Source: Kibdelosporangium persicum
GTDB lineage: Bacteria; Actinomycetota; Actinomycetes; Mycobacteriales; Pseudonocardiaceae
Assembly (NCBI RefSeq): GCF_013280595.1
Contig: NZ_JAAATY010000010.1
Coordinates: 124,001 to 188,000 of the forward strand
Length of the DNA stretch: 64,000 nucleotides
Direction: 5' to 3'
A program made the position numbers and the translations under genes. The notes beneath the pieces were generated by a model. The model made no database searches. It was not told where the DNA came from and worked only from the letters and a program-made list of their open reading frames with translations. Of the stretch, positions 8,381 through 16,445 are shown piece after piece. Numbering within the stretch: the stretch's first letter is position 1; each line of letters starts with the position of its first letter.

Positions 8381-9646
8381 TCACAGCACACGATCGGAGG
8401 GAGAACGTCGCTGCAACGCACTGACGCGCGCGACCACCAGCACGGCGAGCATCGCGACGATGGCGACGTTGAGCAGCAGCAGCGACCAGCTCGTCAGGTC
8501 GACCATGCCGCCGACCAGTGCCGGTCCGAGGAAGCCGCCACTCACCCAGCCGACGGTGTACAGCCCGGTGTAGGTCCCGACCACGCGGTCGGACGGGGCG
8601 AGGTTCCACAGCACGACAACCGCGTTGACCAGGAACGAGGACGCGCCCGCGGCCGCCACGCAGAGGCCGACGACGGCGCCGGTCGGCGTCCGCACCACGG
8701 TGCCGATCACCATTCCGGCCGCGAACACCGTCATCCCGACCGTCATCACCCGTAGCCGGCCGAAGCGCTCGGCGAGCCTCGCCACCGGGTAGGCGGCCAC
8801 GATGAAGGCCACTCCGCTGGGCAGGGTCAGCCCGCCCGCCTCGCCGCGGGACATGTCCAGCACCTCCATGCCGTACGGCGTCATGAGCGCCCGTGAGGCG
8901 GCCCACGCACCGCCAAAGAGGAGGATCGACACGATGAGCAGCAACCTGCTGCGGTCCCTGTCCCTGACGATGTCGAGCACCGTGTCCCGCACCCGCACGC
9001 CACGCACTGCCGTACCGCGTTCTTCCTTGATCGTGTTCTGATAGGCAGGCGACCGGCTGTCCCGCACCTTCGCGGCGATCACGGCCAAGGACACCACCAT
9101 CAGCAGCGCGGGGATCGCGAACGACAACTTCGGATAGTCGTCGATCAGGAAGATGCTGATCAGCGCGGCGACCATCACGGTGAGACTCGACGCGATCTTG
9201 ACGACGGCGTTGGCGCGGCTTCGCCGCTCGGGCGGGACGAAGTCCGGGAGCAGGGATTCGGCGATCGGCTTGAACGAGTTCGCGACCAGCGCGTAGCCGA
9301 ACATCACCAGGGCCAGCAGCGGCAGCGAGGCCGCGACGTGCGGGATGGTGAGGAACAGCAGCGCAGCCAACGGCATGCCGACGACGAGATACGGGATACG
9401 CCTGCCCCAGGAGGTGCGGGTGCGGTCCGACCGGTTGCCCATCCACGGCTGGATGAAGATGCCGAGCACGTTGTCCATCCCCATCAGCAGACCGACAACC
9501 GCGGCACTGCCGATGTGCTCACGGAGCAACGGCGGAACCTGTGCGTCGTAGAGGTTCCACGTCGACTCCTGCGCGAAGACCACCAGGGCCACGAAGAACG
9601 TGATCCGGCCCGTTCGCGCTCGTTGTGCGCTCGACGTCGTCGTCAT
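8381..9646 (-). CDS. MFS transporter (GPH/SLC45-like)
   Basis: This 421-residue protein has about 12 membrane segments. NLYDAQVPPLL and GNRSDRTRTSWGRRIPYLVVG (loop 2-3 with the D-R-GRR signature) resemble glycoside-pentoside-hexuronide:cation symporters. It is the first gene of the catabolic operon and probably the importer of its substrate. It is transcribed away from the GntR gene from the promoter at 9688-9717, whose spacer holds a palindrome. Confidence 0.8.
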   Translation of the reverse strand: MTTTSSAQRARTGRITFFVALVVFAQESTWNLYDAQVPPLLREHIGSAAVVGLLMGMDNVLGIFIQPWMGNRSDRTRTSWGRRIPYLVVGMPLAALLFLTIPHVAASLPLLALVMFGYALVANSFKPIAESLLPDFVPPERRSRANAVVKIASSLTVMVAALISIFLIDDYPKLSFAIPALLMVVSLAVIAAKVRDSRSPAYQNTIKEERGTAVRGVRVRDTVLDIVRDRDRSRLLLIVSILLFGGAWAASRALMTPYGMEVLDMSRGEAGGLTLPSGVAFIVAAYPVARLAERFGRLRVMTVGMTVFAAGMVIGTVVRTPTGAVVGLCVAAAGASSFLVNAVVVLWNLAPSDRVVGTYTGLYTVGWVSGGFLGPALVGGMVDLTSWSLLLLNVAIVAMLAVLVVARVSALQRRSPSDRVL

Positions 9647-9687
9647 TCGGCACCTTCCCTGTCACCGCCGCCCGTGCGGCGACCGCC

Positions 9688-9717
9688 AAGGTACTTTTGC
9701 TATAGCAAGAATGTCAA
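9688..9717 (-). promoter_or_regulatory. Promoter with palindromic GntR operator for the MFS-AtuA operon
   Basis: On the minus strand TTGACA (9717-9712), 18 bases and TACCTT (9693-9688) form a promoter reading into the MFS gene. The spacer contains the perfect 12-bp palindrome TTGCTATAGCAA (9697-9708). FadR-subfamily GntR proteins bind short palindromes, and such a gene starts 50 bases away on the other strand. Repressor binding inside the spacer would block polymerase. Inference from sequence only. Confidence 0.55.
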
Positions 9718-9758
9718 GCGTTTCATTAGCTGTTTGCCATTGCCACTAGAGTGGTGCC

Positions 9759-10508
9759 ATGGCGAGTGAGACGTTGAAGGGCCTGGCGGCCGACACGCTG
9801 GCCGACCGCGCGTACCGCGCCATCCGCGACGCGATCACCACCGGCGAGTTGCCGCCGGGGCAGAAGGTCACCGAACGCGGGCTCGCCGAGCGGCTGTCGG
9901 TCAGCCCGACGCCGGTGCGCGAGGCCATCCGGCGCCTGGAACAGGACGGCCTGCTCGAACGGACCGGACCGCGGACGGTGCAGGTGGCGGCCTTCCGCGA
10001 CGCCGCGATCCAGGACCTCGCCGAGGTCGAGGTGGCCCTCCGCGGCATGGTGGCCCGTTTCGCCGCGCGGCACGCGTCCCCGGCGCAGCTGGACCAGCTC
10101 GACGCCATTCTCGACGAGACCGACGACCTGCTGATCGTCATCAAGCAACGCAAGCAGGCCGGGCAGGACGTGGCGCGGCACCTGGACCGGTTACTCGACG
10201 CGATGCAGCGCTTCAACGAGGTCGTCGAGTCGTGCGCGCACAACCCGGTTCTCGTGCGCCTGCTCGGTCAGACCCGGGTGTTCTCCTGGCCGGAGCGGCG
10301 GGCCAGGCTGATCGAGCTGATCGGTGCGAACGACACGTTCGGCCTGGACCGCTACGGCAGCCACCGTGCGCTCGTCCGGGCGCTGCGGGCGGGCGACTCG
10401 GTGCGGGCCGAGGCGCTCGTCATCGAGGACGCCCGTGGCGGACTGGCAGATCTGCTGGCCGCACCCACGACCGAGGCGGCAACGGCATCCTCCGCCGCCC
10501 AGTCCTGA
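9759..10508 (+). CDS. GntR-family regulator, FadR/FCD subfamily
   Basis: This 249-residue protein has an N-terminal winged helix: IRDAITTGELPPGQKVTERGLAERLSVSPTPVREAIRRLEQDGLL in outline. An all-helical FCD effector domain follows. FCD domains usually bind carboxylic acids through histidines and a metal; here candidate ligands include H190s-220s such as GSHRALVRAL. It is divergent from the MFS - AtuA operon and is likely its substrate-responsive repressor. It may also cover the esterase gene 78 bases downstream on the same strand. Confidence 0.9.
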   Translation: MASETLKGLAADTLADRAYRAIRDAITTGELPPGQKVTERGLAERLSVSPTPVREAIRRLEQDGLLERTGPRTVQVAAFRDAAIQDLAEVEVALRGMVARFAARHASPAQLDQLDAILDETDDLLIVIKQRKQAGQDVARHLDRLLDAMQRFNEVVESCAHNPVLVRLLGQTRVFSWPERRARLIELIGANDTFGLDRYGSHRALVRALRAGDSVRAEALVIEDARGGLADLLAAPTTEAATASSAAQS

Positions 10509-10586
10509 AGCGACCACGGTTTCGGCAACCAGAGGGAACGAAGTCGTCGACGCCGAAAATCAGGCTTTGCGGAAGAGGCACCATCC

Positions 10587-11573
10587 GTGGACATCAGTGA
10601 GCGCATCGACCCTCAGATCCGGGAGCGCCTCGAGCACTACCGGCAACTGCTCGGCCCTGACGGCCTCAGCGGTATCACCGACATCCCCGAGCGCCGCCGC
10701 AGGCAGGCCGAACTGACCGCGCAGCGCGCCGGACCGGCCATCCCCGACGACGTCGACGTGCGCGACCTGTCAATCGCGGACGGCGCGCAGCCCCAGGGCG
10801 AGCCGGTGTTGCTGCGTGTGTACCGGCCCCGCACGACAACCCGGCCGGCGCCCTGCGTCTACTACATCCACGGTGGAGGCATGGTGGCGGGCAGTGTCGC
10901 CGGTGATCATGCCAAGATCGCCAGGCTCGCCCAGGCGACCGGCTGCGTCGTCGTCGCGGTCGAGTACCGGCTCGCACCCGAAAACCCTTACCCCGCCGCA
11001 CTCGACGACTGTTACGCGGGACTGGCCGGGATCGCGGGCAGGCACCGGCGACTCGGCATCGATCCCGGCCGGATCGCTCTCTACGGCACCAGTGCGGGTG
11101 GTTGCCTGGCCGCGGCCGTGGCCCTGCTGGCGCGCGACCGCGGCGGGCCGGCCATCGCCCACCAGATGCTCGTCTCCCCCATGCTGGACGACCTGTCGTC
11201 GACCCCTTCCGCCACGGTCAACACCGGGTTCGGCGGATGGAGTCGCGAGGCGAACATCCAGTCCTGGCAGGCGTGGCTCGGCCAGGACTTCGGTACGGAC
11301 CGGATTTCGCCGTACGCCGCCCCGGCCCGCGCCCGCGACCTCGCGGGCCTGCCCCCGGCGTACATCGACGTCGGCGACCTGGATCTGCTGCGGGACGAGG
11401 CGGTCGACTTCGCGCGCAGGCTGTCATGGGCGGGCGTTCCGGTCGAGTTGCACGTCTATCCCGGCGGTATCCACGGCGGCGACAGCCTCGCGCCCGACGC
11501 CGAACTGAGCGTGCGAATCCGTGGATACCGGCGGGACGCGCTGCGCCGGGCACTTCATGGACAGCCGCACTGA
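10587..11573 (+). CDS. Alpha/beta-hydrolase, hormone-sensitive-lipase family esterase
   Basis: This 328-residue protein starts at GTG. The HSL-family HGGG motif (YYIHGGGMVAGS) lies before the nucleophile elbow YGTSAGGCLAAA. The acid is in YIDVGDLDLLRDEA and the histidine in YPGGIHGGDSL, all in canonical order. It is cytoplasmic, without a signal peptide. It follows the GntR gene on the same strand and could hydrolyse an ester that feeds the AtuA operon. The substrate is unknown. Confidence 0.85.
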   Translation: MDISERIDPQIRERLEHYRQLLGPDGLSGITDIPERRRRQAELTAQRAGPAIPDDVDVRDLSIADGAQPQGEPVLLRVYRPRTTTRPAPCVYYIHGGGMVAGSVAGDHAKIARLAQATGCVVVAVEYRLAPENPYPAALDDCYAGLAGIAGRHRRLGIDPGRIALYGTSAGGCLAAAVALLARDRGGPAIAHQMLVSPMLDDLSSTPSATVNTGFGGWSREANIQSWQAWLGQDFGTDRISPYAAPARARDLAGLPPAYIDVGDLDLLRDEAVDFARRLSWAGVPVELHVYPGGIHGGDSLAPDAELSVRIRGYRRDALRRALHGQPH

Positions 11574-11586
11574 CTCCTCGGCTGTC

Positions 11587-11601
11587 CGTCCAGTGTGGAC
11601 G
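11587..11601. terminator. Short hairpin between convergent esterase and SDR genes
   Basis: CGTCCA-GTG-TGGACG forms a 6-bp stem with a 3-base loop in the 42-base gap between two convergent stops. It has no T-run; a weak bidirectional terminator is possible. Confidence 0.3.
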
Positions 11602-11615
11602 TCCGTGTTCCCGGC

Positions 11616-12410
11616 TCAGGCGACCTTGGTGGCGCCCGCGTCGATGGCCCAGTTCGCCCCGATCGTGCTCGGCATCGCCGGGGAGGCCATGAGCACGACC
11701 GCGCGGGCGATCTCCGCGGGGTCGATCAGGGTCTCGGTGAGCATCCCCAGCTGCTTCGGCATGTTCATCAGCAGGGTGTCGTGGTCGATGCCCAAGCTGT
11801 CCGCCACACGCGCGGCGTATCCGTCCTTGCTCGTCAGGATGTCTGTGCGCGTGGCGGACGGCGACACGACGTTGACACGGACACCGGACGCGGCCACTCG
11901 CTCGGCGAGCACTCGGGAGAAGGCGTTCAGGGCGGCCTTCGCGGCGATGTAGGGCAGCGGCGTGTCCGTTGCCACCCGTCGTGCGCTGTCGGAGCTGATG
12001 TTGACCACGGCGGCGTTCCCGGTGGCGACGAGGGCGGGCAGCGCGGCCCTGGTGACCCGCACCGCCGCGGAGAGGTTGAGGTCGAACGCGGCCGCCCAGA
12101 CCTCGTCCCCGCCGTTGAACGTGTCGGTGAGCACGCCGTCCGGCATCTCGCCGCCACCGGCGTTGTTGACCAGGACGTCGAGGCCGCCCGTGCTGGCGAG
12201 CACCGCCTCGACGAGCTGCCGCGGGCCGTCCTTGGTGGCGAGGTCGGCGGCGAAGAACGCGGCTCCCGTGGATTCGAGTTCGGGCGTGGTGCGCCGGGCG
12301 GTCGCGGCCACCGACGCCCCCTCCGCCTGGAACGCCCGAACGATCGCGAGACCGATGCCCTTGCTCGCTCCCGTGACGAGGACACGCTTGCCGGCGAGCT
12401 GAAGATCCAT
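11616..12410 (-). CDS. Short-chain dehydrogenase/reductase
   Basis: This 264-residue classical SDR carries the cofactor motif TGASKGIGLAIV, NNAGGGE, the catalytic serine in ISSDSARR, and YIAAKAALNAF (YxxxK). Arginines after the second strand (TARRTT) favour NADP(H). An AGGAG site lies six bases before the ATG. It diverges from a TetR gene with two large palindromes between them, so it is probably the regulated target. The substrate is not predictable. Confidence 0.87.
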   Translation of the reverse strand: MDLQLAGKRVLVTGASKGIGLAIVRAFQAEGASVAATARRTTPELESTGAAFFAADLATKDGPRQLVEAVLASTGGLDVLVNNAGGGEMPDGVLTDTFNGGDEVWAAAFDLNLSAAVRVTRAALPALVATGNAAVVNISSDSARRVATDTPLPYIAAKAALNAFSRVLAERVAASGVRVNVVSPSATRTDILTSKDGYAARVADSLGIDHDTLLMNMPKQLGMLTETLIDPAEIARAVVLMASPAMPSTIGANWAIDAGATKVA

Positions 12411-12445
12411 GTTGTGCTCCTGTTTCCCAAGGTCTGACCCCTACA

Positions 12446-12495
12446 TGAGACATCATAGTCTCATTTAAGTCAACAGGTGAGTCACTCGTGACTCA
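12446..12495. promoter_or_regulatory. Two 18-bp palindromic operators between SDR and TetR genes
   Basis: Site 1 is TGAGAC-N6-GTCTCA (12446-12463). Site 2 is TGAGTCAC-TC-GTGACTCA (12478-12495). Both are 18 bp, start TGAG and end CTCA, and their centres are 32 bp apart, about three DNA turns. This is the arrangement expected for two TetR dimers on one DNA face controlling both divergent genes. Confidence 0.65.
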
Positions 12496-12554
12496 TTTAT
12501 CAGCGGAAGGCCCAGGACTTGTAGGGTTGGAGCCATCGGGCAAGGAGGTTGGGC

Positions 12555-13178
12555 ATGAGCAGTGGTGGCCCGTCGCGGCGGGTCCGGGCGGACGCCGAGC
12601 GCAGCACGGCCCGAATCCTCGAGGCCGCGGAGGACGTGCTGGCCGAGGACCCCAACGCGCCGCTGGAACGCATCGCCGACGCCGCGGGAGTCGCTCGCGC
12701 CACCGTCCACCGACGGTTCTCCTCGCGCACCGCACTGCTGGACGCTCTGGCCGCTCACCTCAACGAGCGCTACCTGCGCGCCCTCGCCGAGACACGGGTG
12801 GCGACCGCGCCGCCCCTGGTGGCGTTGCAGCGACTCACCGAGACCATCTTCGACCTCAAGCTCTGTCACCGGTTCGCCATTCAGCTCGACGCGGCCATCA
12901 CGCCCGAAGTCCTCGCCGGGGTGGATTTACTCTTCGAACGCCTGCGAGACGCCGGAGTGATCACCTCGGCTGATCCGGTCTGGTGCCGCCGGGTGTATCT
13001 GGCTCTGCTGCACGAAGTCAACGACCTGTCGGCCGACTCCCCGACCCTGACCGCACTGCACGCCGGCAGCGAGGTCGAAGCGAGGATCAACCTGCTCGTC
13101 GGGACGGTGATCGGCGCTCTGGGCGGCACGGACACCACCAACGGGCTGCTCGTCCGGCCGTCGCTGGCCGGTGACTGA
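12555..13178 (+). CDS. TetR-family regulator
   Basis: This 207-residue protein starts at an ATG with AGGAGG six bases upstream. The N-terminal helix-turn-helix reads ARILEAAEDVLAED, then ERIADAAGVARATVHRRFSSRTALLDAL, the full TetR signature. The C-terminal effector domain is unassigned. It is divergent from the SDR gene, and the two palindromes at 12446-12495 are its likely operators. It is probably autorepressed. Confidence 0.88.
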   Translation: MSSGGPSRRVRADAERSTARILEAAEDVLAEDPNAPLERIADAAGVARATVHRRFSSRTALLDALAAHLNERYLRALAETRVATAPPLVALQRLTETIFDLKLCHRFAIQLDAAITPEVLAGVDLLFERLRDAGVITSADPVWCRRVYLALLHEVNDLSADSPTLTALHAGSEVEARINLLVGTVIGALGGTDTTNGLLVRPSLAGD

Positions 13179-13222
13179 TCCGGACTTGACCTTGTAGTTA
13201 CCGCAAAGGCGAACCTTGTCTC

Positions 13223-14056
13223 ATGTTGTCCATCAGCGATTTCAGCGAGATGTGCTGCCTGTCGCCGCAGACGCTGCGGTTCTACCACTCCGAGGGCCTG
13301 CTGGTGCCCGCCGCCGTCAACGAGCAGACCGGCTACCGCTCGTACACGTTCGACCAGATCGAACGAGCCATGCTGATCACCGTTCTGCGCAGCACGGGCA
13401 TGAGCGTCAAGCTGGTCCGGCGTGCCCTCGACGAACCGGACACCGCCAACGTCCTGTTGCAGCAGCACATCGCCGAGGTGCAGCGCCAGCGAGAGGCCCA
13501 GGACGAGGCGATCAGGGACGCGCGCGAACTGCTCACCTCATGGCCTGAGGCCCGTGTCCGGCACGTACCGCGGATGACCGTGGTGTCCAAACTCGTTCCC
13601 GGTCCTTCGGCCGGGCACGACGAGTACGACTGGGACCAGGCCGATGCCGCCATGTCCGCGACAGTTCAGCAGGTCATCGAGACTGTGCGGTCGTGCGGAG
13701 CCGTCGTGTCGGGAACGCCATGGCGAGCCCCGGCCATCGAAACCGCTGAGCAGAAGAACCGGAACCGCACCACCACGGGACCACACTGGCTGGTGAAGGT
13801 TCCGGTCACCGCGGACGAAGAAGCGCTCGCGGCCCTGCCCGGCGACGTCGAGGTGCAGACCTTCGAAGCGCGGACCGAACTGTCCATCCTGGTCCCCGGC
13901 AGGAGTTCGATGGCCAAGTACGGCAGCGCGCTCTCACGCCTGGTCTCATATCCCCTGGAGGGTGCCTTCATCGACTTCTCCCGGATCCGCCAGGTCCTGT
14001 ACGACGACGGCGTGGAGACCACCGTGGCGATCTGCGAGCTCGACGTGGCCAGGTGA
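13223..14056 (+). CDS. MerR-family regulator with GyrI-like effector region
   Basis: This 277-residue protein has a MerR winged helix (ISDFSEMCCLSPQTLRFYHSEGLL, then TGYRSYTFDQIERAMLI), a coiled-coil linker (residues ~80-110, QRQREAQDEAIRDARELL) and a long C-terminal domain. That domain may belong to the multidrug-sensing group (BmrR/TipA-like), but this is not proven. The region just upstream (about 13184-13210) has TTGACC and a CCTT...AAGG repeat with MerR-like spacing, so autoregulation is possible. No target transporter lies beside it. Confidence 0.8.
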   Translation: MLSISDFSEMCCLSPQTLRFYHSEGLLVPAAVNEQTGYRSYTFDQIERAMLITVLRSTGMSVKLVRRALDEPDTANVLLQQHIAEVQRQREAQDEAIRDARELLTSWPEARVRHVPRMTVVSKLVPGPSAGHDEYDWDQADAAMSATVQQVIETVRSCGAVVSGTPWRAPAIETAEQKNRNRTTTGPHWLVKVPVTADEEALAALPGDVEVQTFEARTELSILVPGRSSMAKYGSALSRLVSYPLEGAFIDFSRIRQVLYDDGVETTVAICELDVAR

Positions 14057-14074
14057 GCCGGCGAGCGCAGACGG

Positions 14075-14239
14075 TCAGCTCGCGGCCATGTAGAGGAAAG
14101 CCAGAACGGTTCCCGGGCCGGTCAGAATGCCGACCGCGATCCCACCGTACAGCGGCTTGTCCTTGACGGACATCGCGACCAGCAACCCGATCGCAGCCGC
14201 GACAGCGGCGAGGAACAACACCAGCACCACAACAGACAT
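14075..14239 (-). CDS. Small two-helix membrane protein, 54 residues
   Basis: The ATG at 14237-14239 follows AAGGACGAGAC, a fair ribosome site. The product is almost entirely two hydrophobic helices (VVVLVLFLAAVAAAIGLLVA and GGIAVGILTGPGTVLAFLYM) joined by the polar turn SVKDKPLYG. It resembles the many unnamed small membrane proteins of actinomycetes. The function is unknown. Confidence 0.55.
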   Translation of the reverse strand: MSVVVLVLFLAAVAAAIGLLVAMSVKDKPLYGGIAVGILTGPGTVLAFLYMAAS

Positions 14240-14373
14240 GTCTCGTCCTTCGAAAGTCAGAGCTGTGCCAGGACGTCGCCGACCGCCACCAGGGCACGGC
14301 GAAGCCCTCCCGGACACAGTGCGAGAGAAGAGGATTCGGACGGCGCGGGTGCCTACCGTCCGATGTGGATCTT

Positions 14374-14751
14374 TCAGGCCAGCTCGGTCGGCGGCGCGCG
14401 GCTGGACCGCGGTGCGTGCGCCGACGCCACCGTCGCTACGCTGCGGGCGTTTCTCACGGACAGACGTCCAGGCGGGGCAACCCCATCGCTCGCGGGCAGG
14501 CAGACGGCCCACCACGTGTCCGACCACGTCTGGAGCGAAATTTGGCCTGTCGTCACCGACCCGCGCGGCCGGTCGTGCAGGACTTCGTAATCCGGCAGAG
14601 CCGCTGACACCGAAACGCTGATCGCCGATGCCGCGTGCCGATCGGGATTCTCCTGGCCGGCGCCCGGCACTGTGGGCGCGCTCACTCCGGTCAGTACCAG
14701 CAGCAAGACGAGCAGGAGCCTGAACCGGCTCACCCTCGCCGCTGCCCGCAC
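14374..14751 (-). CDS. Small putative secreted protein
   Basis: This 125-residue protein has a GTG start with GGGAG seven bases upstream. The N terminus (RFRLLLVLLLVLTGVSAPTVPGAG) is a clear signal peptide. The mature part has a single cysteine (WWAVCLPA) and an arginine/serine-rich tail with no recognised domain. Coding bias is acceptable but the lack of a family keeps confidence moderate. Confidence 0.4.
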   Translation of the reverse strand: MRAAARVSRFRLLLVLLLVLTGVSAPTVPGAGQENPDRHAASAISVSVSAALPDYEVLHDRPRGSVTTGQISLQTWSDTWWAVCLPASDGVAPPGRLSVRNARSVATVASAHAPRSSRAPPTELA

Positions 14752-14886
14752 CGCTCAGCTCCCGTCGTACGAAACTACAAAGCGCCCCCAGCTTACGTGC
14801 GTACTCTGACTTCTCGGGTTTCGGCGCCGAACACGGATCGGCGCGAAGCCGTCCGGGACGGTCATGTCCCCTATAAGGTGCTTGTT

Positions 14887-15357
14887 GTGAACGTTGAGGT
14901 GACTCCGCTGCCCGGAACAGGGACCCGTCAGGACTTCGCCATCCGCGCGGGCCGCCGGATCGGCGTGATCGCGCACCGGGACGGCAAGGTCGACCTCGTC
15001 GTCACCAAACAGGACGATCCTGACACCGGCGCCTCGATACCGCTCGCGCCGGACGAAGCGGCGACGTTGGCGGGCCTGCTGGGCGGACCGCAACTGGTGG
15101 TGCACCTCAGCGAGGAACACCATGACGTCAACGGAATCACCACTCACCAGCTGTCCGTCACCGCGTTCGCCAACCGTGTGCTCGGCGACACGGCACTGCG
15201 CACCCGCACCGGTGCGTCCATCGTCGCGGTGCTGCGGTCCGGCGCGGTCCACGCCTCCCCCGGCCCCGAGTTCGTCTTCGAGAACGGCGACCTCGCCGTG
15301 GTGGTCGGCACCACCGCGGGACTCGAAGCCGCCGCCGAGATCCTCACGCACGGATGA
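14887..15357 (+). CDS. KhtT-like cation:proton antiporter regulatory subunit (TrkA-C)
   Basis: This 156-residue protein starts at a GTG. The N-terminal part begins VEVTPLPGTGTRQDFAIRAGRRIGVI, the pattern of KhtT/YhaT-type regulatory subunits. The C-terminal TrkA-C (RCK_C) domain reads SIVAVLRSGAVHASPGPEFVFENGDLAVVVG in two parts. Such proteins normally gate a membrane antiporter encoded next to them, but no KhtU-like gene adjoins. The CPA1 antiporter at 18.9-20.8 kb is on the other strand and of another type. It may act in trans. It is followed by a giant hairpin repeat. Confidence 0.78.
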   Translation: MNVEVTPLPGTGTRQDFAIRAGRRIGVIAHRDGKVDLVVTKQDDPDTGASIPLAPDEAATLAGLLGGPQLVVHLSEEHHDVNGITTHQLSVTAFANRVLGDTALRTRTGASIVAVLRSGAVHASPGPEFVFENGDLAVVVGTTAGLEAAAEILTHG

Positions 15358-15394
15358 GCGGTGTGGTGGCCGTTCGCCGCCAAACCCCCAGCGT

Positions 15395-15448
15395 ACCCCT
15401 CGTGAGTGTTTATCCGTGTTCTAACACCGATAAACACTCACGAGGGGT
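15395..15448. repeat. Long hairpin repeat, copy 1 (bidirectional terminator-like)
   Basis: Arms ACCCCTCGTGAGTGTTTATC (15395-15414) and its exact complement (15429-15448) pair over 20 bp. Inside, GTGTT-CT-AACAC continues the stem after one mismatch. It lies between the convergent KhtT-like and Cip1-like genes. A close relative is found at 53825-53872 with the same outer arm and the same central GTTCTAAC. The position fits a bidirectional terminator; being dispersed, it behaves as a repeat family. Confidence 0.85.
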
Positions 15449-15464
15449 GACCTGCGGCTTCCGG

Positions 15465-16262
15465 TCAGGAGCAGCCGATCCGTGACGGCGCGATCGCGAC
15501 GTCGTCGAACCAGAGGGTGTCGTCACCGCTGCCGTAACTCTCCCAGCCGAGCCGGAGGTCCGCCGGAGCGGGCCGCCACCCGCTCCGGCGGAGCCATTGC
15601 GCGTCGATGTCCGGTGTGGGCGTCGCGTCCACATGCAGGCCCGGCACATCCGCGCCGTTGATCCAGGTCTGCAGTTCGGCGCCGGTGATCCCGAACTCCA
15701 CGCACGTCCATTGGTTCACCGGCAGCGGAACGCTCTGCGCGACCCCTGCCGGGCTCTGTTCGGGCAACGTGGCGTCGTCGGACTCGCGGTTCCATTGCAG
15801 GGCACGGTTCTGGCCGCCCATCCGCAGGTCCTTGCCGCCGTCCGCGGTGTCCTTCAGCGCCGCGAAGGTGACGTGCGCGTCCGGCAGGGCGGTGGTGTGC
15901 CGCACGTACAACCGTGCGTACAGGCCGGATGCCGTCATCCCCTTGGTCGTCTTGAGGAACACGTGGTTGCAGTAGCCCGCGCGGCCGTCGATCCGCACCG
16001 ACTTGCTGCCGCTGTACGCGGTCGAACTGTCGACGGTCGCCGTGCCGGTTCCCTGACAGTTCGGGAAGACCACCGACCAGTCACCGGCAGGCGCCGGCCC
16101 GGTCTGGTTCTCGAAGCCGTCACAGAACGCGCCACTCGGGCAGGAAGCGGGCACCAGCGGTGTCGCGGGCACGGCGGCGTGTCCGCTGACGGGGTTCACC
16201 ACTGCCGCGGCCGTTGCCAGCGTGACCACGGCCGTCACAACACCGCTCGTCTTCCGGCGCAT
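15465..16262 (-). CDS. Secreted Cip1-like carbohydrate-associated protein
   Basis: This 265-residue protein starts at an ATG with AGGAG six bases upstream. A signal peptide (VVTAVVTLATAAAVVNPVSGHAA) is followed by a beta-rich lectin-like domain. FCDGFENQTG, SGSKSVRIDG and the C-terminal WFDDVAI are features of Cip1-like/concanavalin-type jelly rolls found in secreted plant-cell-wall-active proteins. Catalytic activity is not evident. The upstream CebR box (16297-16312) supports a role in cellulose or cello-oligosaccharide use. Confidence 0.65.
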   Translation of the reverse strand: MRRKTSGVVTAVVTLATAAAVVNPVSGHAAVPATPLVPASCPSGAFCDGFENQTGPAPAGDWSVVFPNCQGTGTATVDSSTAYSGSKSVRIDGRAGYCNHVFLKTTKGMTASGLYARLYVRHTTALPDAHVTFAALKDTADGGKDLRMGGQNRALQWNRESDDATLPEQSPAGVAQSVPLPVNQWTCVEFGITGAELQTWINGADVPGLHVDATPTPDIDAQWLRRSGWRPAPADLRLGWESYGSGDDTLWFDDVAIAPSRIGCS

Positions 16263-16296
16263 GCGCTTCTCCTGAGGACTGGGCGACTTTGCCGTT

Positions 16297-16312
16297 CTGG
16301 GAGCGCTCCCAG
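16297..16312. promoter_or_regulatory. Perfect CebR-type operator
   Basis: CTGGGAGCGCTCCCAG is a perfect 16-bp palindrome containing TGGGAGCGCTCCCA, the known CebR (LacI-family cellobiose repressor) box of streptomycetes. It lies 35 bases upstream of the Cip1-like start. The match to the known consensus is exact. Confidence 0.8.
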
Positions 16313-16391
16313 TGCAGACTGTAACCGCCTCGACATCACTTGGCAACCGCTTCAGCGCAGTCACTGCCCGACGGCCGGACGGTGATCGCGC

Positions 16392-16412
16392 TTGACCTTG
16401 ACGCTGGGTCAA
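16392..16412 (+). promoter_or_regulatory. MerR-type promoter/operator for the ABC exporter operon
   Basis: TTGACC (16392-16397) is followed at once by the inverted repeat TTGAC-GCTGG-GTCAA (16398-16412). A -35 box abutting a dyad is the layout used by MerR-type activators, and the operon ends with a MerR gene. No convincing -10 was found. Confidence 0.4.
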
Positions 16413-16445
16413 CCCTCCATCCTGCTGGCACGAAGGAGGCAAACC

